Shown: one piece after another, positions 1 through 8,569 of the stretch | Layout: each line of letters opens with the position of its first letter | Position numbering within the stretch: position 1 is the first letter of the stretch | Assembly (NCBI GenBank): GCA_026399415.1 | Contig: JAPLQZ010000123.1 | Coordinates: forward strand, 1 to 34,685 | Length of the DNA stretch: 34,685 nucleotides | DNA from: Rhodocyclales bacterium | Lineage (GTDB): Bacteria > Pseudomonadota > Gammaproteobacteria > Burkholderiales > Rhodocyclaceae | Direction: 5' to 3' | Made by a program: the position numbers and the translations under genes | The notes under the pieces: model-generated | The model's database searches: none | Told to the model about the DNA's origin: nothing | What the model saw: the letters and a program-made list of their open reading frames with translations, nothing else

Positions 1-1
1 G

Positions 2-2740
2 CAAGGCCTGGGCAAGGATGTCACCGACAAATTCCTCGCCGGCGTGCCGGGCGTGCAGAAGGAAGGCACCGATGGCCTGATCGCGTCGGCGGTGTGGGTG
101 CTGCACACGATGCCGCCGGTGACGCGCACCGTCTGCCTCGAATTCTTCGGCCGCGTGACTGATGCCGTGCCTTCGATTGTCGAAATCACCGATTACTTCA
201 AGCCGGGCGGCGCGGGCCTCGCTTCGGGTGTGCGGCTGGCGGGCCTCGAACATCTCGACGAGCGCTATGTGCGCGCTGTCGGCTACGCGACCAAGGCCAA
301 ACGCCACGGCCGACCGAAGATGGTGCTGATCGGCGACATGGTCGGCGCTGACGAAACGGTGGTGATGGCTGCCGCATCCGAGGTCGTCAAGCTGGCCAAT
401 GCGCGCAGTGGCGAAGGCTTCATCGCCGTGTCGCCTGAGGCGCGCAAGAAGTTCTGGCTTGATCGCGCCCGCACGGCCGCGATCTCGAAGCACACCAACG
501 CTTTCAAGATCAATGAAGACGTGGTGATCCCGCTGCCGCGCATGGGCGATTATTGCGAAGGCATCGAGCGCATCAACATCGAGTTGTCGCTGGCCAACAA
601 GATCGAGCTGGCCGATGCGCTGGTCAGCTTTCTGCAAGGCGAGTTGCCCCTGCACTCGGGTGACGCCAACCTCGACCCCGACGAACTGCTCGGCGATCGC
701 CGCGAGCAGGCGCTGGAGCTGATCAGTACGGTGCGCAGCGGATGGCAGGCGCTGCTCGGCAATCTGGATCGACACTTTCACGACTTGCAGGATCACCACC
801 TGCGGGTGTCATGGAAGACCGAACTGAAGGCGCCCCTGGAAGCAATTTTCGACGGCAATGCCTTCACCCCGATCCTGCTCGGCATCGAAGGCATTCACAC
901 GGAGGTGCTGCGCGGCCGGGTGTTCGTCGCCCTGCACATGCACGCCGGCGACGGCAACGTGCATACCAATATCCCGGTGAACTCCGATCACTACGCCATG
1001 CTGCAAACCGCCTACCAGGCCGTGGCGCGCATCATGACGCTGGCAAAGAGCCTCGGCGGAGTAGTTTCCGGCGAACACGGCATCGGTATCACCAAGCTCG
1101 AATTCCTCAGCGACGACGAGATTCGTCCCTTCCGCGACTACAAGCAGCGGATCGATCCCGAGGGCCGCTTCAATCGCGGCAAGCTGATGAATTTGTCGCA
1201 CATGCGCAGCGACCTGTCCAATGCCTATACGCCGTCCTTCGCCCTGCTCGGTGTCGAGTCGCTGATCATGGAGCAATCGGACATCGGAAAGATCGCGGCG
1301 GACATAAAGAACTGCCTGCGTTGCGGCAAGTGCAAGCCGGTCTGCTCGACCCATGTGCCGCGCGCCAACCTGCTCTACAGCCCGCGCAACAAAGTCCTCG
1401 GCACCTCCCTGCTGATCGAGGCCTTTCTTTACGAAGAGCAGACCCGGCGCGGCGTTTCGCTGCAGCACTTCGACGAGTTTTCCGATGTCGCCGACCACTG
1501 CACGGTGTGCCACAAGTGCGTTACGCCCTGCCCGGTGGACATCGACTTCGGCGATGTCTCGGTGGCGATGCGCAACCTGCTGCGCCGTCAGGGCAAGAAG
1601 AAATTCAATCCCGGCACGGCGGCGGCAATGGCTTTCCTCAGCGCCACCGACCCGACCATCATCAAGCTGATGCGTGCCGGCATGATCCAGCTCGGCTACA
1701 AGGCCCAGCGTCTGGGTCATGCTCTGGGTAAATCGCTTGGCCTGATTCAGGGCAGCGTGCAACATCCGCCCGCAACGCTGGGCCACCCGGACATCAAGAC
1801 GCAGGTAATTCATTTCCTCAACAAACCCATGCCGAAGGACATGCCAATGCGCACTTCCCGCGCACTGCTTGACGTTGAGGACGATACCCTGATCCCCGTG
1901 ATCCGTGATCCGAAGCGGACGAATGAGGATTCCGATGCCGTGTTCTATTTTCCCGGTTGTGGTTCGGAACGATTGTTCTCGCAAGTCGGCCTCGCCACAC
2001 AAGCCATGCTCTGGCACGCCGGCGCCACCACGGTGCTGCCACCGGGTTATTTGTGCTGCGGCTATCCGCAGACGTCCGCGGGTGACGAGGACAGCGGCCA
2101 GACCATTACCACGGCCAACCGGGTGCTGCTCCATCGCGTCGCCAACACGCTGAACTATCTCGACATCAAGACCGTAGTGGTCTCCTGCGGCACCTGCATG
2201 GACCAGTTGCTGAAATATGAATTTGGCAAGATCTTTCCCGGCTGCCGGCTGGTGGACATCCACGAGTGGCTGATGGAGAAGGGCATCAAGCTCGACGCGA
2301 ATGGTACCCAAATGAGCGGTACGCGTTACATGTACCACGAACCCTGCCACACGCCGATGAAGCATTACTCGGGGATCAAGGTGGCCAATGCACTGATGGG
2401 GCAGCGCGTCGACCTCAACGATCGCTGCTGCGGCGAATCCGGCACGCTGGCTGTATCGCGGCCGGACGTGTCGACCCAGATCCGTTTTCGCAAGCAGGAG
2501 GAAATCGTCGCCGGTGCCGCCGCGTTGCGCGAGGATGCAGGAGTCGGCGCTGGCGCTACGGTGAAAATCCTCACCTCGTGCCCGTCCTGCCTGCAGGGCT
2601 TGTCGCGCTATGCCAGCGATGCCTCCATTTCAGCGGACTACATCGTGGTCGAAATGGCCAGGGCGATTCTCGGACCGGACTGGATGCAGGACTATATTCG
2701 CGGCGCGAACAGCGGCGGCATCGAGCGGATATTGCTGTAA
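2..2740 (+). CDS. FAD-linked oxidase / 4Fe-4S / CCG-domain oxidoreductase, 3' part (cut by left edge)
   Basis: The reading frame is open to the left edge, so the true start lies upstream; the GTG at 44 is only the first possible start in view. What is visible is the C-terminal half of an FAD-linked oxidase (HMHAGDGN near 935-958, SGEHGIG near 1067-1087), then two 4Fe-4S motifs ([11 protein letters not shown] near 1315-1347 and [12 protein letters not shown] near 1499-1534), then two cysteine-rich CCG domains (FPGCG, LCCGYP and SCGTC near 1950-2200; HEPCH, RCCGESG and SCPSC near 2335-2592). This order matches the large betaproteobacterial fusions related to GlcD/GlcF and D-lactate dehydrogenases, often carrying an N-terminal DUF3683. 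It is likely a flavin dehydrogenase oxidising a 2-hydroxy acid and passing electrons through Fe-S centres to the quinone pool. The substrate cannot be told from sequence. The fusion of oxidase, ferredoxin and CCG modules in one chain is normal for this subfamily. Confidence 0.85.
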   Translation, partial: QGLGKDVTDKFLAGVPGVQKEGTDGLIASAVWVLHTMPPVTRTVCLEFFGRVTDAVPSIVEITDYFKPGGAGLASGVRLAGLEHLDERYVRAVGYATKAKRHGRPKMVLIGDMVGADETVVMAAASEVVKLANARSGEGFIAVSPEARKKFWLDRARTAAISKHTNAFKINEDVVIPLPRMGDYCEGIERINIELSLANKIELADALVSFLQGELPLHSGDANLDPDELLGDRREQALELISTVRSGWQALLGNLDRHFHDLQDHHLRVSWKTELKAPLEAIFDGNAFTPILLGIEGIHTEVLRGRVFVALHMHAGDGNVHTNIPVNSDHYAMLQTAYQAVARIMTLAKSLGGVVSGEHGIGITKLEFLSDDEIRPFRDYKQRIDPEGRFNRGKLMNLSHMRSDLSNAYTPSFALLGVESLIMEQSDIGKIAADIKNCLRCGKCKPVCSTHVPRANLLYSPRNKVLGTSLLIEAFLYEEQTRRGVSLQHFDEFSDVADHCTVCHKCVTPCPVDIDFGDVSVAMRNLLRRQGKKKFNPGTAAAMAFLSATDPTIIKLMRAGMIQLGYKAQRLGHALGKSLGLIQGSVQHPPATLGHPDIKTQVIHFLNKPMPKDMPMRTSRALLDVEDDTLIPVIRDPKRTNEDSDAVFYFPGCGSERLFSQVGLATQAMLWHAGATTVLPPGYLCCGYPQTSAGDEDSGQTITTANRVLLHRVANTLNYLDIKTVVVSCGTCMDQLLKYEFGKIFPGCRLVDIHEWLMEKGIKLDANGTQMSGTRYMYHEPCHTPMKHYSGIKVANALMGQRVDLNDRCCGESGTLAVSRPDVSTQIRFRKQEEIVAGAAALREDAGVGAGATVKILTSCPSCLQGLSRYASDASISADYIVVEMARAILGPDWMQDYIRGANSGGIERILL

Positions 2741-2817
2741 CCGGCGCGCCAAGCGCGCCGAATTCCCGCTAGCACAGAGCCTCCGATTGGCGCTATCCTT
2801 ATCGGGTGGCGACAAAC

Positions 2818-3249
2818 ATGGATTGCGAACTCTGTGCCGGTCCCGGCGGTGACCTGCTGTGGGAGGACGGGCTTTGCCGCGTGGTTCGCGTAGCCGACGC
2901 CGCGGGCGAAGCTTTTCCCGGCTTCTGCCGCGTGGTCTGGCATCGGCATGTCGCTGAAATGAGCGCCCTGGCGACCGGCGACGCGCGTCATGTCATGGAC
3001 GTCGTGCTCGCTACCGAGCGCGCCGTGCGCCGAGTTGTTCAGCCGGACAAGATCAACCTGGCCAGTCTCGGCAACCTTGTTCCACATCTGCATTGGCATG
3101 TCATTCCGCGCTGGAAGGATGACAGCCATTTCCCCGCGCCCATCTGGGCAGCGGTACAACGTAGCGGCATCGTCCGCCCCGTGCCCGCCAACTCCACTTT
3201 GCTGGGCGCCCTGAAAGCCGAACTCTCGACCTTGAATGAGATGCCATGA
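2818..3249 (+). CDS. HIT-family (histidine triad) protein
   Basis: Small 143-residue protein of the HIT superfamily of nucleotide hydrolases and transferases. The catalytic triad motif HLHWHVIPR is clear (residues 90-98 from the ATG at 2818). The N-terminus has a CELC pair that could bind zinc, as in some HIT proteins. The ATG at 2818 is preferred because it begins the conserved MDCELC block; a GTG at 2806 is in frame and would add four residues. The stop overlaps the start of the next gene by four bases (ATGA), so the two are probably translated together. The physiological nucleotide substrate is unknown. Confidence 0.85.
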   Translation: MDCELCAGPGGDLLWEDGLCRVVRVADAAGEAFPGFCRVVWHRHVAEMSALATGDARHVMDVVLATERAVRRVVQPDKINLASLGNLVPHLHWHVIPRWKDDSHFPAPIWAAVQRSGIVRPVPANSTLLGALKAELSTLNEMP

Positions 3250-4928
3250 ACTTTGACCTGCCATCCACCGGAACCGAACAAAGCCCTGCCTTTGCAAATG
3301 CTGTCGCCTGCAAGGACTGGCTGGCCAGCGTGCCGCTGGCAAATTCAGTGCAGGCACAATCGACGTTCCTGCGCCAACTCGGCTTGCTGCACCGGTTTAC
3401 CTTGTCACCGAAAGAGCGCTTTGCGGTTCTTGAGGTTCTGCGTGGCCCCGTCTCCAGAGTGCAGGACGACGCGGTAAGGAAGTTCGCCGGCAAACCCTTG
3501 CCCTTCGCACCCCACGAGCAGGCTGCGCTGGAGAGCACGCTGAATGTCTGGCACATGTTGGCTCTGGGCTATTTCCGCTGTTTTGTTGCCTTGCTTTCGG
3601 GGGATGCCGACATTCCCCCGGTCCCCGTTTTGCAGTCCAAGCGCACCCTGGTTGCCGGCGACGCCGAGTTGGCGGCCAAGGCCGCCGTACTGGCCCAGCG
3701 CACGCTGTCCGTATTCGCCGACTGGCAGGTTGATCTCTGTCGCGGCGAACTGTTGCCAGAGGCCATCTACTGGAAAAAGCTGCATCAGATTTTTTCCGCC
3801 GCGGAAACACTGGGCATAGCAACGCGCGCCGTGGATGATCCCGTGCGTCACGGCAAAACGCCTACCAGTGCACTCTCTGCGTATGCCGAATGCCACCTGT
3901 TGAGTACCGCCAAACCGTATGAGCTTCCGGCGCGTCATCTGGCCTGGGTGGCACGCTGGGCGCAGCGCTGGGGCCCCAAACTGGCTCTGCTGAAAATGCC
4001 GCCGGAAGATATCAGCAACCGCGCCGTGCCATTGTGGGTTGACCTTGAATCGGACCAGCCGGCGAATTATTCGCCGCAGGCAACACACGGCGGTCGCTGG
4101 CTGGAAACCACGGCACTCAGAACTAGCGTGGCCGGCCGTATCACCTTGCTCGAACAAGGCCGTGCGCCGGCCGACCTTCAACTCGGCGACGACGTCACCC
4201 AGCCGGCGGCGGGCCAGGTGCTGCAACGCCTCCTGCAACGCTGGTGCAAAGGCGGAGCGCCGCGCCGGCACGAGCGGCATGCCGCAAGTGCCGGATGCAG
4301 TTTCATTGCGGGCTTTGAAGCAGTGCATTACCACCTCTCTGGCCGCCAAGTATTCCGCGCGCCCTCCCGTAACGATGCAACGCTGCGCCGCGAACGCGAG
4401 GAATTCGAGACTTTCGGCGACCGCAGCCATCGCGCAGGAAGTGCTGACGATCAGGACAATTCGCATGTCGAAAACTGGCAAGTCATGGATGACTGGCGTC
4501 TGCTCGACGAATCGGCCACCGGCCTGCGCATCAGGAGACCGCTTAAGGAAGGCGTGCGCATTGGCGCCGGTCTGCTGATAGCGGTGAAGGCAAAGGACAG
4601 TCCGGGCTTCACTTTGGGCAACGTGCGCTGGGCGCTGCGCGAAGGAGACGACTCACTCGCCGCCGGCATCCAGTTGTTTCCGGGAGAGCCTCGCCCCGTG
4701 GCGATTCGCACGGTGGAGTCGGGCGCAGTGCGCGGCGCCTGGCGCCAGGGTTTCCTGTTGCCCGAGTTTGCCGCCCTCAAGGAACCCGCCAGCGTAATCG
4801 TTCCTGGCGGCACATTTCACATCAATCGCAGCATTGAAGTCATGGTCGATCAGAAGTTGCAGGTACTGAAGCTGTTCCGTGTCCTCGATCGTGGTATCGA
4901 GTTCGAGCGCTGCAATTTTCACGACTGA
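3246..4928 (+). CDS. PilZ-like protein, putative cyclic-di-GMP receptor
   Basis: A 560-residue protein without signal peptide or membrane segments. The N-terminal ~250 residues are helical and unlike a known enzyme. The C-terminal part (about 415-490) reads as a PilZ-type beta-barrel: WRLLDESATGLRI contains DxSxxG (D421-G426), and R340/R344 (RRHER) gives the RxxxR motif needed for cyclic-di-GMP binding. The two motifs are 77 residues apart, much more than the usual few tens, so the domain carries a long insert or the RxxxR match is fortuitous. It starts inside the stop of the HIT gene. Family knowledge suggests a second-messenger effector; cyclic-di-GMP binding here is inference. Proteins of this architecture are sometimes labelled 'molecular chaperone' or 'PilZ domain-containing protein'. 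Confidence 0.6.
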   Translation: MNFDLPSTGTEQSPAFANAVACKDWLASVPLANSVQAQSTFLRQLGLLHRFTLSPKERFAVLEVLRGPVSRVQDDAVRKFAGKPLPFAPHEQAALESTLNVWHMLALGYFRCFVALLSGDADIPPVPVLQSKRTLVAGDAELAAKAAVLAQRTLSVFADWQVDLCRGELLPEAIYWKKLHQIFSAAETLGIATRAVDDPVRHGKTPTSALSAYAECHLLSTAKPYELPARHLAWVARWAQRWGPKLALLKMPPEDISNRAVPLWVDLESDQPANYSPQATHGGRWLETTALRTSVAGRITLLEQGRAPADLQLGDDVTQPAAGQVLQRLLQRWCKGGAPRRHERHAASAGCSFIAGFEAVHYHLSGRQVFRAPSRNDATLRREREEFETFGDRSHRAGSADDQDNSHVENWQVMDDWRLLDESATGLRIRRPLKEGVRIGAGLLIAVKAKDSPGFTLGNVRWALREGDDSLAAGIQLFPGEPRPVAIRTVESGAVRGAWRQGFLLPEFAALKEPASVIVPGGTFHINRSIEVMVDQKLQVLKLFRVLDRGIEFERCNFHD

Positions 4929-4932
4929 ACCC

Positions 4933-4973
4933 GGCTCGGGGGTATGGCGCCCCGCATTTCGAGCCCGAATGCG
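4933..4973 (+). terminator. possible hairpin terminator after the HIT/PilZ-like pair
   Basis: Just after the PilZ-like stop there are nested inverted repeats: GGCTCGGGG at 4933-4941 can pair with CCCC at 4950-4953 plus CGAGCC at 4960-4965, and CGCATT at 4953-4958 can instead pair with AATGCG at 4968-4973. The two folds are mutually exclusive. There is no T-tract, so if it terminates it is not a classical intrinsic terminator. The rest of 4929-5086 shows only the ribosome binding site of the next gene. Confidence 0.3.
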
Positions 4974-5086
4974 GCACGTCCCCGGATAACAGGCTTTCAT
5001 CCATCGCGACTGGATGAGCGGTCGGCGACATATATCCGTCGGGCCGCGTGCGCTATCATAGCCGGCCCAATAAAGGAGCTTTCCCC

Positions 5087-5506
5087 ATGTCCGGTCTCGA
5101 TAGCAAGACCCCAATCCCCACCGAGATTACGCTGCACAAGAAATCCCGCATGCTCGAACTCACCTTCGATGACGGCGGCCACTACCAGTTGCCCGCCGAG
5201 TTCCTGCGCGTCTGCAGCCCGTCCGCCGAAGTGCGCGGCCATGGCCCGGGGCAGGAGACGCTGCAAACCGGCAAGCGCAATGTCGAGATCACCGCCCTTG
5301 AGCCGGTCGGCAACTATGCGGTGCAGCCGACCTTCTCCGACGGCCACAGTTCCGGCATTTACTCGTGGGACTGGCTGCACCATATTGGCTCCAACCACGA
5401 GACGCTGTGGGCCGAATACCTCGAACGACTTGAAAAAGCCGGTGCCAGCCGCGATATAGACTCGACGACGCAACCACCGAAGTCAGGCGCTTGCGGAAGC
5501 CACTAG
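5087..5506 (+). CDS. DUF971 family protein (gamma-butyrobetaine hydroxylase-like N-terminal domain)
   Basis: A 139-residue protein consisting of a single DUF971 domain: conserved features include the opening block around ITLHKKSRMLELTFDDG, LPAEFLRVCSPSAEV, and the closing IYSWDWLHHIG. This domain occurs alone in proteobacteria and as the N-terminal zinc-binding part of gamma-butyrobetaine hydroxylases. The start at 5087 is preceded by AAAGGAG (5072-5078), which decides it over the upstream in-frame start at 5048. It lies just before ubiE, an arrangement common in betaproteobacteria, so a link to quinone or Fe-S metabolism is possible but unproven. The exact function is unknown. Confidence 0.85.
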   Translation: MSGLDSKTPIPTEITLHKKSRMLELTFDDGGHYQLPAEFLRVCSPSAEVRGHGPGQETLQTGKRNVEITALEPVGNYAVQPTFSDGHSSGIYSWDWLHHIGSNHETLWAEYLERLEKAGASRDIDSTTQPPKSGACGSH

Positions 5507-5560
5507 CTTGCATGATCGCCAAGACCGCTCCCGTACCATGAAATCGTTAAAGGCGAATTG

Positions 5561-5645
5561 AAGGCCCTCCCCTCCCATCCTCCCCTCGCGGGGAGGCTAT
5601 TAATTGGCTCGCTTCGCTCAACTATCACCAAGCGCTCCGAACGAG
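5561..5645. repeat. degenerate inverted-repeat element in the DUF971-ubiE gap
   Basis: The 168-base gap between DUF971 and ubiE holds a pyrimidine-rich stretch (CCCTCCCCTCCCATCC) leading into a hairpin CCTCCCC-TCGC-GGGGAGG (5579-5596). A second imperfect pair follows: CTCGCTTCG (5608-5616) with CGAACGAG (5638-5645). Neither hairpin has a following T-tract. It resembles an eroded intergenic repeat (REP/MITE-like) but no second copy is present in the window, so this is tentative. It lies in the leader of ubiE and could affect readthrough. Confidence 0.4.
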
Positions 5646-5674
5646 TTATTTCACGCCAACAGCCTGTTCCAGCA

Positions 5675-6418
5675 ATGACCCAAACCCACTTCGGCTTTGA
5701 AACTGTAGACGAGAAGGAAAAGGCGCAGCGCGTGGCGGGCGTCTTTTCGTCTGTCGCGCAGAAATACGACGTGATGAACGATCTCATGTCGATGGGTCTG
5801 CATCGGCTATGGAAGAAGTTAACCATCGAGATTGCCGCGCCGCGGCCGGGTGAACGCGTGCTCGATGTCGCCGGCGGTACTGCCGATCTTGCGTCGGCTT
5901 TCGCCCGTCGCGTCGGTGCTTTTGAAAGTACGGGCGGCGTGGTCTGGCTCACCGATATCAACAATGCGATGCTCGGCGTCGGTCGCGATCGTCTGCTCGA
6001 TGAGGGTGTGATGGCGCCGGTAGCCCAGTGCGACGCGGAAAAGCTGCCCTTTCCCGACAATCATTTCGACATTGTCACCGTAGCCTTCGGTCTGCGCAAC
6101 ATGACGCACAAGGATCAGGCGCTGACGGAAATGCGCCGCGTGCTGCGTCCCGGCGGACGACTGCTGGTGCTCGAATTTTCCAAAGTGTGGAAACCGCTGG
6201 AAAAGGTCTACGATGCCTACTCGTTCAAGCTGCTGCCCTGGCTGGGCGGGAAAATCGCCGGGGATGCCGAGTCCTACCGCTACCTGGCCGAATCGATTCG
6301 CATGCATCCGGATCAGGCCGCGCTCAAGGCCATGATGGAACAAGCCGGGCTGGAACGGGTCGAAGTATTCAATATGACAGCCGGCGTCGTCGCGCTGCAT
6401 CGTGGTTACAAGTTCTAA
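5675..6418 (+). CDS. ubiE: UbiE/MenG C-methyltransferase of ubiquinone/menaquinone synthesis
   Basis: A 247-residue class I SAM-dependent methyltransferase. UbiE methylates 2-polyprenyl-6-methoxy-1,4-benzoquinol (and demethylmenaquinol where present). Family marks seen are TxFGFxTV at the N-terminus, [21 protein letters not shown], the SAM loop [17 protein letters not shown], the post-I motif [13 protein letters not shown], and the C-terminal [13 protein letters not shown]. The ATG at 5675 starts the conserved [11 protein letters not shown]; the frame is open upstream to 5558 but those residues come from the repeat-like leader and are not conserved. The Tim44-like gene follows after 15 bases. 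Confidence 0.96.
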   Translation: MTQTHFGFETVDEKEKAQRVAGVFSSVAQKYDVMNDLMSMGLHRLWKKLTIEIAAPRPGERVLDVAGGTADLASAFARRVGAFESTGGVVWLTDINNAMLGVGRDRLLDEGVMAPVAQCDAEKLPFPDNHFDIVTVAFGLRNMTHKDQALTEMRRVLRPGGRLLVLEFSKVWKPLEKVYDAYSFKLLPWLGGKIAGDAESYRYLAESIRMHPDQAALKAMMEQAGLERVEVFNMTAGVVALHRGYKF

Positions 6419-6433
6419 CGAGGAGAAGAAACA

Positions 6434-7306
6434 GTGAAAAGATTAGTGATTGCCGTCTTTGCGGCCGTGGTTGGACTCAGTCTGATGGTTCCCGATGCGG
6501 AAGCGGCGCGTCTTGGCGGCGGCAGATCGTCGGGCATGCAACGTCAGGCGACGCCTGCGCCGACACAGGCTAGGCCGGCGGTCGCTCCGGCGCCTGCGGC
6601 TGCCCCCGCCCCCGCTGCAGTACCGCCAAAACCAGCCGGCATGAGCCGCTTCCTCGGACCTTTGGCCGGGCTCGCCGCCGGACTCGGCATCGCCGCCTTG
6701 CTCTCGCACTTTGGCATGGGCGAAGGCATGGCCAACATACTGATGATCCTGGCACTGGTAGGAGTCGCGTTCTTTGTCGTGCGTTGGCTGATGAGCAAGC
6801 GCGCGCCCGCAACCGGCATGCAGTACGCTGGCGCGGAAAACGCAGCGCCAACGAACTTCAATCCGGCGCCCGCACAGTTTGAAGCCGCAACTGTCGGTGC
6901 TGGCGCGACGGCGGCTGTAGCCGCTGCCCGCAACATCCCCGCCGATTTCGACGTCGAAGGCTTTCTGCGCCAAGCCAAGCTCAGCTTCGTCCGCCTGCAG
7001 GCGGCCAATGACCGGGGCGACATGGACGACATCCGTGCATTCACCTCGCCCGAGATGTTCGCCGAGATCAAAATGCAGTATCAGGAACGCGGCAACAAGT
7101 CCCAGGAAACCGACGTCATGCAGTTGAACGCCGAACTGCTTGAGGTCGTCAGCGAAGACAGCCGTCATATCGCCAGCGTGCATTTCTCGGGCCAGCTGCG
7201 CGAAGAGGCCAACACGGCACCGGAAGTCTTTGCCGAAACATGGCATTTGGTCAAGCCCACCGACGGCAGCCGTGGCTGGACCGTGGCCGGCATTCAGCAG
7301 GTCTGA
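6434..7306 (+). CDS. Tim44-like domain protein, exported or membrane-anchored
   Basis: A 290-residue protein starting at GTG 6434 behind AGGAG (6421-6425). Residues 1-22 form a signal peptide (KR, hydrophobic core, EAA), followed by an Ala/Pro-rich low-complexity linker (about 36-73). A hydrophobic region follows with two probable membrane spans (about 74-92 and 97-117), and then a Tim44-like domain (about 170-290; FDVEGFLRQAKLSFVRLQ is the entry helix). The family is related to mitochondrial Tim44 but in bacteria it has no established import role. Its place between ubiE and ubiJ is typical of betaproteobacteria and suggests a membrane-associated partner of the ubiquinone pathway; that is inference only. 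Confidence 0.82.
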   Translation: MKRLVIAVFAAVVGLSLMVPDAEAARLGGGRSSGMQRQATPAPTQARPAVAPAPAAAPAPAAVPPKPAGMSRFLGPLAGLAAGLGIAALLSHFGMGEGMANILMILALVGVAFFVVRWLMSKRAPATGMQYAGAENAAPTNFNPAPAQFEAATVGAGATAAVAAARNIPADFDVEGFLRQAKLSFVRLQAANDRGDMDDIRAFTSPEMFAEIKMQYQERGNKSQETDVMQLNAELLEVVSEDSRHIASVHFSGQLREEANTAPEVFAETWHLVKPTDGSRGWTVAGIQQV

Positions 7307-7334
7307 CACCGGTCTGCAAAGCGACTGAACCCTC

Positions 7335-7907
7335 GTGCAAGCCCTGCCCGCGCCGCTACTCGCAGCGATCAATCACCTGCTCGGGCAGGCGGCTTGGGCG
7401 CGCGAAAAGCTCGCTCCGTTTGCCGGGCATTCCGCCCGGATCAAGCTGCCGCCTTTCGAGGCGGCTTTTTTGATTGGCGAAGATGGATGCATTTCCGCGC
7501 CATCAGCCGAAGCCGAACTGGAAGTGAGCATTTCGCTGCCGGCGGCAACGCCGCTGCTGGCGCTGCAAGGCAAGGATGCGGTGATGCGCGCGGCGCGCAT
7601 CGAGGGCTCCGCCGAGTTCGCCGAAACCCTGGGCTTCATCATTCGCAACCTGCGCTGGGACGCCGAGGAAGATCTGTCGAAAGTCGTCGGCGACATCGCC
7701 GCCCACCGCATCGTCGCCGGCACGCGCGAATTCACCGCATGGCAGCAGCAAGCCGGGCAGAATCTCGCCGAAAATCTCGCCGAATACTTCACCGAAGAAC
7801 AGCCCCTGATTGCACGTCAGACAGATATCGCGGCGTTTTCCAGCGATATCGACCGATTGCGCGACGATGTCGCGCGCCTGGAGAAGCGGGTGCAGCAACT
7901 CGGCTGA
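7335..7907 (+). CDS. ubiJ: UbiJ, SCP2-fold accessory factor of ubiquinone synthesis
   Basis: A 190-residue protein with an N-terminal SCP2 sterol-carrier fold (about 10-125) and a C-terminal coiled coil (about 155-190, DIDRLRDDVARLEKRVQQL), the usual UbiJ layout. UbiJ binds lipids and acts with UbiK in the soluble complex that carries late ubiquinone intermediates. The start is GTG 7335, 28 bases after the Tim44-like stop; there is no convincing ribosome binding site. A hairpin with a T6 tract lies inside the coding sequence (7448-7471). ubiB, which commonly follows ubiJ, is not the next gene here. Confidence 0.85.
   Translation: MQALPAPLLAAINHLLGQAAWAREKLAPFAGHSARIKLPPFEAAFLIGEDGCISAPSAEAELEVSISLPAATPLLALQGKDAVMRAARIEGSAEFAETLGFIIRNLRWDAEEDLSKVVGDIAAHRIVAGTREFTAWQQQAGQNLAENLAEYFTEEQPLIARQTDIAAFSSDIDRLRDDVARLEKRVQQLG
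7448..7471 (+). terminator. intrinsic-terminator-like hairpin inside ubiJ
   Basis: Within ubiJ, in the sense direction, GCCGCCT (7448-7454), TTCG loop (7455-7458) and AGGCGGC (7459-7465) form a perfect 7-bp stem that is directly followed by TTTTTT (7466-7471). This is the textbook form of a Rho-independent terminator, yet it lies about 115 bases into a conserved coding region (codons for LPPFEAAFLIG). Whether it terminates is unknown; active translation would suppress it. Confidence 0.5.
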
Positions 7908-7999
7908 GGCTTGATCGATAGCGCCCTGAAATATTTCTATTGGCTTGACGTCTCAAGGCTGCGCACAATCAACTTCCTGACCACCATGAGGAATACCAC

Positions 8000-8563
8000 A
8001 TGAAGAAGCTCCTGCTTGTCGCGGCAACGATGACTGCGCCGTTCGCGGTAACACTGGCCCACGCCAATGACGAGGCCTTGCTCACGGAAGCGCGCAAGGT
8101 AGCGACCACCCTGCCGCCCAAGCTCCTGGTCGCCCTGCAGGAAGAAATCAGCAAATCAGGGACCGAAGGCGCGATCTCCGTGTGCAAAGACATGGCCCCC
8201 AGAATGGCCGGCGAAGTGTCCCAGCAGACCGGTTGGAAAATCAAGCGCGTCAGCCTGAAGGCCCGCAACGACGCGCGGGCAATTCCCGATGCGTGGGAAA
8301 AGGCCGCACTGGAGGATTTCGACAAGCGCGCTGCGGCCGGCGAATCGCCCGCCAAACTGGAGAAGGGTGAAAAGCTCGGCACCGAGTACCGTTTTGTCAA
8401 GGCGCTGCCGGTGCAGGGTCTTTGTCTGGCCTGTCACGGCCCCACCGAACAGCTTAGCCCGGCCATCAGAGCCGCACTCGGTCAGCATTACCCCAACGAC
8501 CGCGCCACCGGCTATTCGGAAGGGCAGATCCGCGGCGTGATCAGCGTGCGCAAGGCGCTCTGA
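8000..8563 (+). CDS. Tll0287-like (DUF3365) periplasmic c-type haem protein
   Basis: A 187-residue protein with a signal peptide (residues 1-22, ending AHA) and one CLACH haem-attachment motif (C142, C145, H146), so a monohaem c-type protein exported to the periplasm. The body (GAISVCKDMAPRMA, KRVSLKARNDARAIPD, EYRFVKALPVQGLCLACHG, GYSEGQIRGVISV) fits the Tll0287-like domain, a PAS-like haem-binding fold proposed to sense redox or gas ligands. In many proteins it is the sensor part of a larger kinase; here it stands alone. A GAGGA at 7988-7992 supports the start. It follows ubiJ by 92 bases and converges on the efflux operon with a six-base gap. Confidence 0.85.
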   Translation: MKKLLLVAATMTAPFAVTLAHANDEALLTEARKVATTLPPKLLVALQEEISKSGTEGAISVCKDMAPRMAGEVSQQTGWKIKRVSLKARNDARAIPDAWEKAALEDFDKRAAAGESPAKLEKGEKLGTEYRFVKALPVQGLCLACHGPTEQLSPAIRAALGQHYPNDRATGYSEGQIRGVISVRKAL

Positions 8564-8569
8564 CCCGTC

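Noticed and set aside
809-2365. A 518-codon open frame on the minus strand opposite the FAD/Fe-S oxidoreductase
   Set aside because: The sense frame carries all conserved cysteine and FAD motifs; the antisense translation has no recognisable family and no promoter or ribosome binding site.
6550-6640. Repetitive GCC/CCG-rich stretch as a possible DNA repeat
   Set aside because: It is the Ala/Pro-rich linker of the Tim44-like protein and is explained by coding.
7945-7972. TTGACG followed by a weak AATCAA as promoter of the haem protein gene
   Set aside because: The -10 matches only three of six positions with a 16-base spacer; not strong enough to list.
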